NCBI GenBank assembly: GCA_022768465.1
Contig: JALELZ010000016.1
Coordinates: forward strand, 1-57,151
From: Lachnospiraceae bacterium
GTDB lineage: Bacteria; Bacillota; Clostridia; Lachnospirales; Lachnospiraceae
Direction of reading: 5' to 3'
DNA: 57,151 nt
Shown one piece after another: positions 55,043-57,151 of the stretch. The notes under the pieces are model-generated. The model saw only the letters and a list, made by a program, of their open reading frames with translations. It had not been told where the DNA came from and did not search any database. Every line of letters begins with the position of its first letter. The stretch's first letter is position 1. Made by a program: the position numbers and the translations under genes.

Positions 55043-56104
55043 ATGAGGAATAATCAACGCCAAAAGGATATTTTTTATTCAATTATTATTTTTTGCAGTG
55101 TATTCAGTATCAATTTTCTTATCCAGAGATATTTTGCAGCACAAGCATTGGTTCCGATGATATTTGTATTTGGTGTTTTTTTGATCTCACTGAAAACTCA
55201 CGGGTATTGTTACGGAATCATTTCAGCTATTGTCAGTGTTTTTGCTGTAAATTTCGCCTTTACCTCGCCTTATTATGTGTTTGATTTTGTTGTAGAAGAA
55301 AGTATTCTTTCAGCTATAATCATGCTTGTAGTTGCTATTTCTACAAGTGCACTGAATATTCGTATTCGTGATCAGGAAAAGCTGCGCGCAGAAAGTGAAA
55401 AAGAACGAATGCGCGGCAATCTGCTGAGGGCTATTTCACATGACCTGCGAACGCCACTTACTGCTATATATGGATCGTGTTCTACGCTGATCTCCAAGTA
55501 CGATGCATTGTCCAGGGAACAGCAGATAAAGCTTATGAAGGAAATTCAGGAGGATAGTGAATGGCTCATACGTATGGTTGAAAATCTCCTGTCTGTAACA
55601 AGAATTGACGGAGCAAAGGTTGCGGTTATTAAAACACCTACAGTTCTGGATGAATTAATTGATTCTGTCATTATGAAGTTTTCAAAAATGCATCCTGAGC
55701 AAAGGATTATTACCAGGATACCGGATGAATTTATAGACATTCCCATGGATTCACTGCTCATTGAGCAAGTACTGTTGAATCTTCTGGAGAATGCTGTCTT
55801 TCATGCGAAGGGTATGACAGAGCTGACACTGTCAGTATCAGTGCAGGGAGATAAGGCGGTATTTGAAGTTGCAGACAATGGCTGCGGGCTTTCAAACGAG
55901 ATGCTTAATGGAATATTTACCGGGAGCTTCGAGAGAACAGCTGCACCTATAGATGGTACACGCGGCAATATGGGAATAGGATTGTCAGTATGTGCAGCAA
56001 TTATAAAAGCACATGGCGGTGAGATATGTGCAGAAAACCGAAGCGGCGGTGGCGCGGTATTCTGTTTTTCTCTGGAAAGAGGGGATGATTACGATGGGCA
56101 ATAA
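55043..56104 (+). CDS. KdpD-like sensor histidine kinase lacking the N-terminal domains
   Basis: A 353-residue protein with four closely spaced helices (about 11-105), the DUF4118 membrane module of KdpD, then a HisKA domain with H133 (RAISHDLRTPLTAIYG) and an ATPase domain (LLENAVFHA, VADNGCGL, GNMGIGLSVC). The cytoplasmic KdpD and Usp domains (about 400 residues) that KdpD has before this part are missing. The AGGAGACATCTG upstream makes the start sure. It overlaps the regulator gene by 11 bases. Confidence 0.92.
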   Translation: MRNNQRQKDIFYSIIIFCSVFSINFLIQRYFAAQALVPMIFVFGVFLISLKTHGYCYGIISAIVSVFAVNFAFTSPYYVFDFVVEESILSAIIMLVVAISTSALNIRIRDQEKLRAESEKERMRGNLLRAISHDLRTPLTAIYGSCSTLISKYDALSREQQIKLMKEIQEDSEWLIRMVENLLSVTRIDGAKVAVIKTPTVLDELIDSVIMKFSKMHPEQRIITRIPDEFIDIPMDSLLIEQVLLNLLENAVFHAKGMTELTLSVSVQGDKAVFEVADNGCGLSNEMLNGIFTGSFERTAAPIDGTRGNMGIGLSVCAAIIKAHGGEICAENRSGGGAVFCFSLERGDDYDGQ

Positions 56105-56807
56105 CAAGTACAAGATCCTGATAGTTGAAGATGAGGCTAATATTCGCAGTTTCATAAAAGCTAATCTGGAAATAAGCGATTATCAGGTGATGTGTGCAGA
56201 AACCTGTGCACAGGGCATAATGATGCATGCTTCTCATAGGCCTGATCTTATTATTCTGGATCTGGGACTGCCGGATCGTGACGGTATGAGCTTAATTCAG
56301 GCGGTTAGGGAAAATGATACTGTACCAATCATTGTGCTTTCCGCCCGCTCAAACGAAAGAGATAAGGTTGAGGCACTGGATCAGGGAGCAAACGATTACA
56401 TCACAAAACCCTTTGGAACAGAAGAATTACTTGCTCGTATCCGTGCTGTTATTCGCAGTCATCGATATAATGAAGGGAATGAAAATATACCCTGTGGTAA
56501 ATTCAAAGTAAAAGATTTGCTGATCGACTATGATAAAAGACAGGTATATCTTGGAAAAGATGAGATTGAACTGACACAGACTGAGTACAACATTATGTCA
56601 TTTCTTTCTATACATGCAGGCAAGGTTTTAACATATTCCGCTATAATCCACGCAGTCTGGGGCTATTCGGACTACGGAAGTGTGAAAAAGCTGCAGGTGA
56701 ATATGAAAAACATTCGTAAGAAAATGGGAGTGACGCCCGGAGAAAAACGTTACATCATAAATGAGCTCGGTGTTGGATATCGTATGCTTGCGGATGACGG
56801 ACAGTGA
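56094..56807 (+). CDS. KdpE-like response regulator
   Basis: A 237-residue OmpR-family regulator: receiver with D56 (LIILDLGLPDRDG), K in YITKPFG, and a winged-helix domain (LTQTEYNIMSFLSIHAGKVLTYSAIIHAVWG, VKKLQVNMKNIRKKMG). The wording LGLPDRDGM and the C-terminal VNMKNIRKKM resemble KdpE. No kdpFABC genes are in the window, so it probably controls the divergent ktrBA operon. The start follows GAGGGG. A possible intergenic target lies in 54778-55042. Confidence 0.92.
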   Translation: MGNNKYKILIVEDEANIRSFIKANLEISDYQVMCAETCAQGIMMHASHRPDLIILDLGLPDRDGMSLIQAVRENDTVPIIVLSARSNERDKVEALDQGANDYITKPFGTEELLARIRAVIRSHRYNEGNENIPCGKFKVKDLLIDYDKRQVYLGKDEIELTQTEYNIMSFLSIHAGKVLTYSAIIHAVWGYSDYGSVKKLQVNMKNIRKKMGVTPGEKRYIINELGVGYRMLADDGQ

Positions 56808-56853
56808 ATATCCAAAGAGAATAATAAAAGATAAAATAAAAGTAAAAAAGTTG

Positions 56854-56882
56854 TTGACAAGGAAAGTAGTGTGTGATAAGTT
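56854..56882 (+). promoter_or_regulatory. rRNA-type promoter P1
   Basis: TTGACA (56854-56859), 17 bases, TAAGTT (56877-56882). It shares AAGTnnnnTGTGATAA with the second promoter 84 bases downstream. Confidence 0.6.
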
Positions 56883-56937
56883 AGACAGGCTGTCGCTTGA
56901 GAGCGGCGATCACAGAAAAAACTTCTTAAAAAAGAGG

Positions 56938-56966
56938 TTGACAAAGAAAAGTCACTGTGATAACAT
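56938..56966 (+). promoter_or_regulatory. rRNA-type promoter P2 and leader
   Basis: TTGACA (56938-56943), 17 bases, TAACAT (56961-56966). A boxA-like GCTCTTAAAGA follows at about 56990-57000. The remaining 150 bases to the window end are purine-rich and uncoded, as in an rRNA leader. No rRNA sequence is reached. Confidence 0.55.
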
Positions 56967-57151
56967 AATGAAGCTGTCACGAAAGAGCATCGCTCTTAAA
57001 GATACAGCAGGAACCATAAAAAGTCAATAAAGAATTAATGCACAGACCCCGAAGATTCTAAGAAAAGACAAAAAAGGATCTTTGGAAGCAAACAGTAAGA
57101 ACGGAAGAAGCTTAAAGCTTAATAGTAAGTAGAAAGCCAGAAGTTTTGAAA

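Noticed and set aside
56761-57030. 89-residue plus-strand frame at the right edge
   Set aside because: It spans two strong promoters and lacks a ribosome binding site; the region reads as an rRNA leader.

Overview
The window looks like chromosomal DNA from a low-GC, Gram-positive anaerobe of the Clostridia, most likely Lachnospiraceae. This is inferred from gene content and order (holA-rpsT, lepA, hemW-hrcA-grpE-dnaK-dnaJ), strong AGGAGG-type ribosome binding sites, TTG/GTG starts, a CIRCE element, many secreted proteins with cell-wall-binding repeats, and an IreB-free, LPS-free gene set. The species cannot be named from sequence alone. The gpr and spoIIP genes that commonly lie near rpsT and lepA in spore formers are absent here, which hints at a non-sporulating lineage.

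Left edge (1-1.9 kb): decayed mobile DNA. It holds an oriT-like palindrome, a frameshifted DUF3847 gene, an ISL3-family transposase whose catalytic core is deleted, and an unknown small ORF. These lie against an intact tRNA-Ser(GGA). Region 2.1-6.7 kb (minus strand): a glutaredoxin-Nudix fusion, a DUF362 ferredoxin protein, and a metal operon (ArsP_2-type permease, Fur-family regulator, LspA) behind a consensus promoter with a palindromic operator. A TetR gene follows, divergent from a plus-strand operon (7.2-13.3 kb) of an MMPL exporter, a large secreted helical protein and a secreted protein with cell-wall-binding repeats.

13.5-16.5 kb is the larE-larB-larC nickel-pincer cofactor operon, with LarC split into two separate cistrons and no larA nearby. 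A convergent MFS gene follows. At 18-26.7 kb an OmpR-type response regulator and an NtrB-like kinase precede a six-gene surface-fibre operon. That operon contains a SipW-type (Ser-His) signal peptidase, two or three proteins with SipW-type signal sequences, and two large secreted proteins. Its promoter is built into the upstream terminator, and a second terminator-like hairpin lies just before the first ribosome binding site. This is the most interesting block.

26.7-37 kb is housekeeping: uvrB (probably leaderless), gpmI, comEC (broken by one nonsense codon), yggS, holA, rpsT and lepA. 37.3-45.8 kb carries a polar amino acid ABC transporter, an AbgB-like M20 peptidase, two metallo-beta-lactamase-fold proteins, a 3D-domain protein behind a structured leader that can hide its Shine-Dalgarno sequence, and hemW. 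A 91-bp exact direct repeat follows. 46.3-51.4 kb is the HrcA/CIRCE heat-shock operon. 51.5-56.8 kb has ychF, a KtrAB/TrkAH-type potassium system and, divergently, a KdpD/KdpE-like two-component pair without kdpFABC. The right edge (56.85-57.15 kb) carries tandem strong promoters resembling an rRNA operon leader; the rRNA itself would lie beyond the window.
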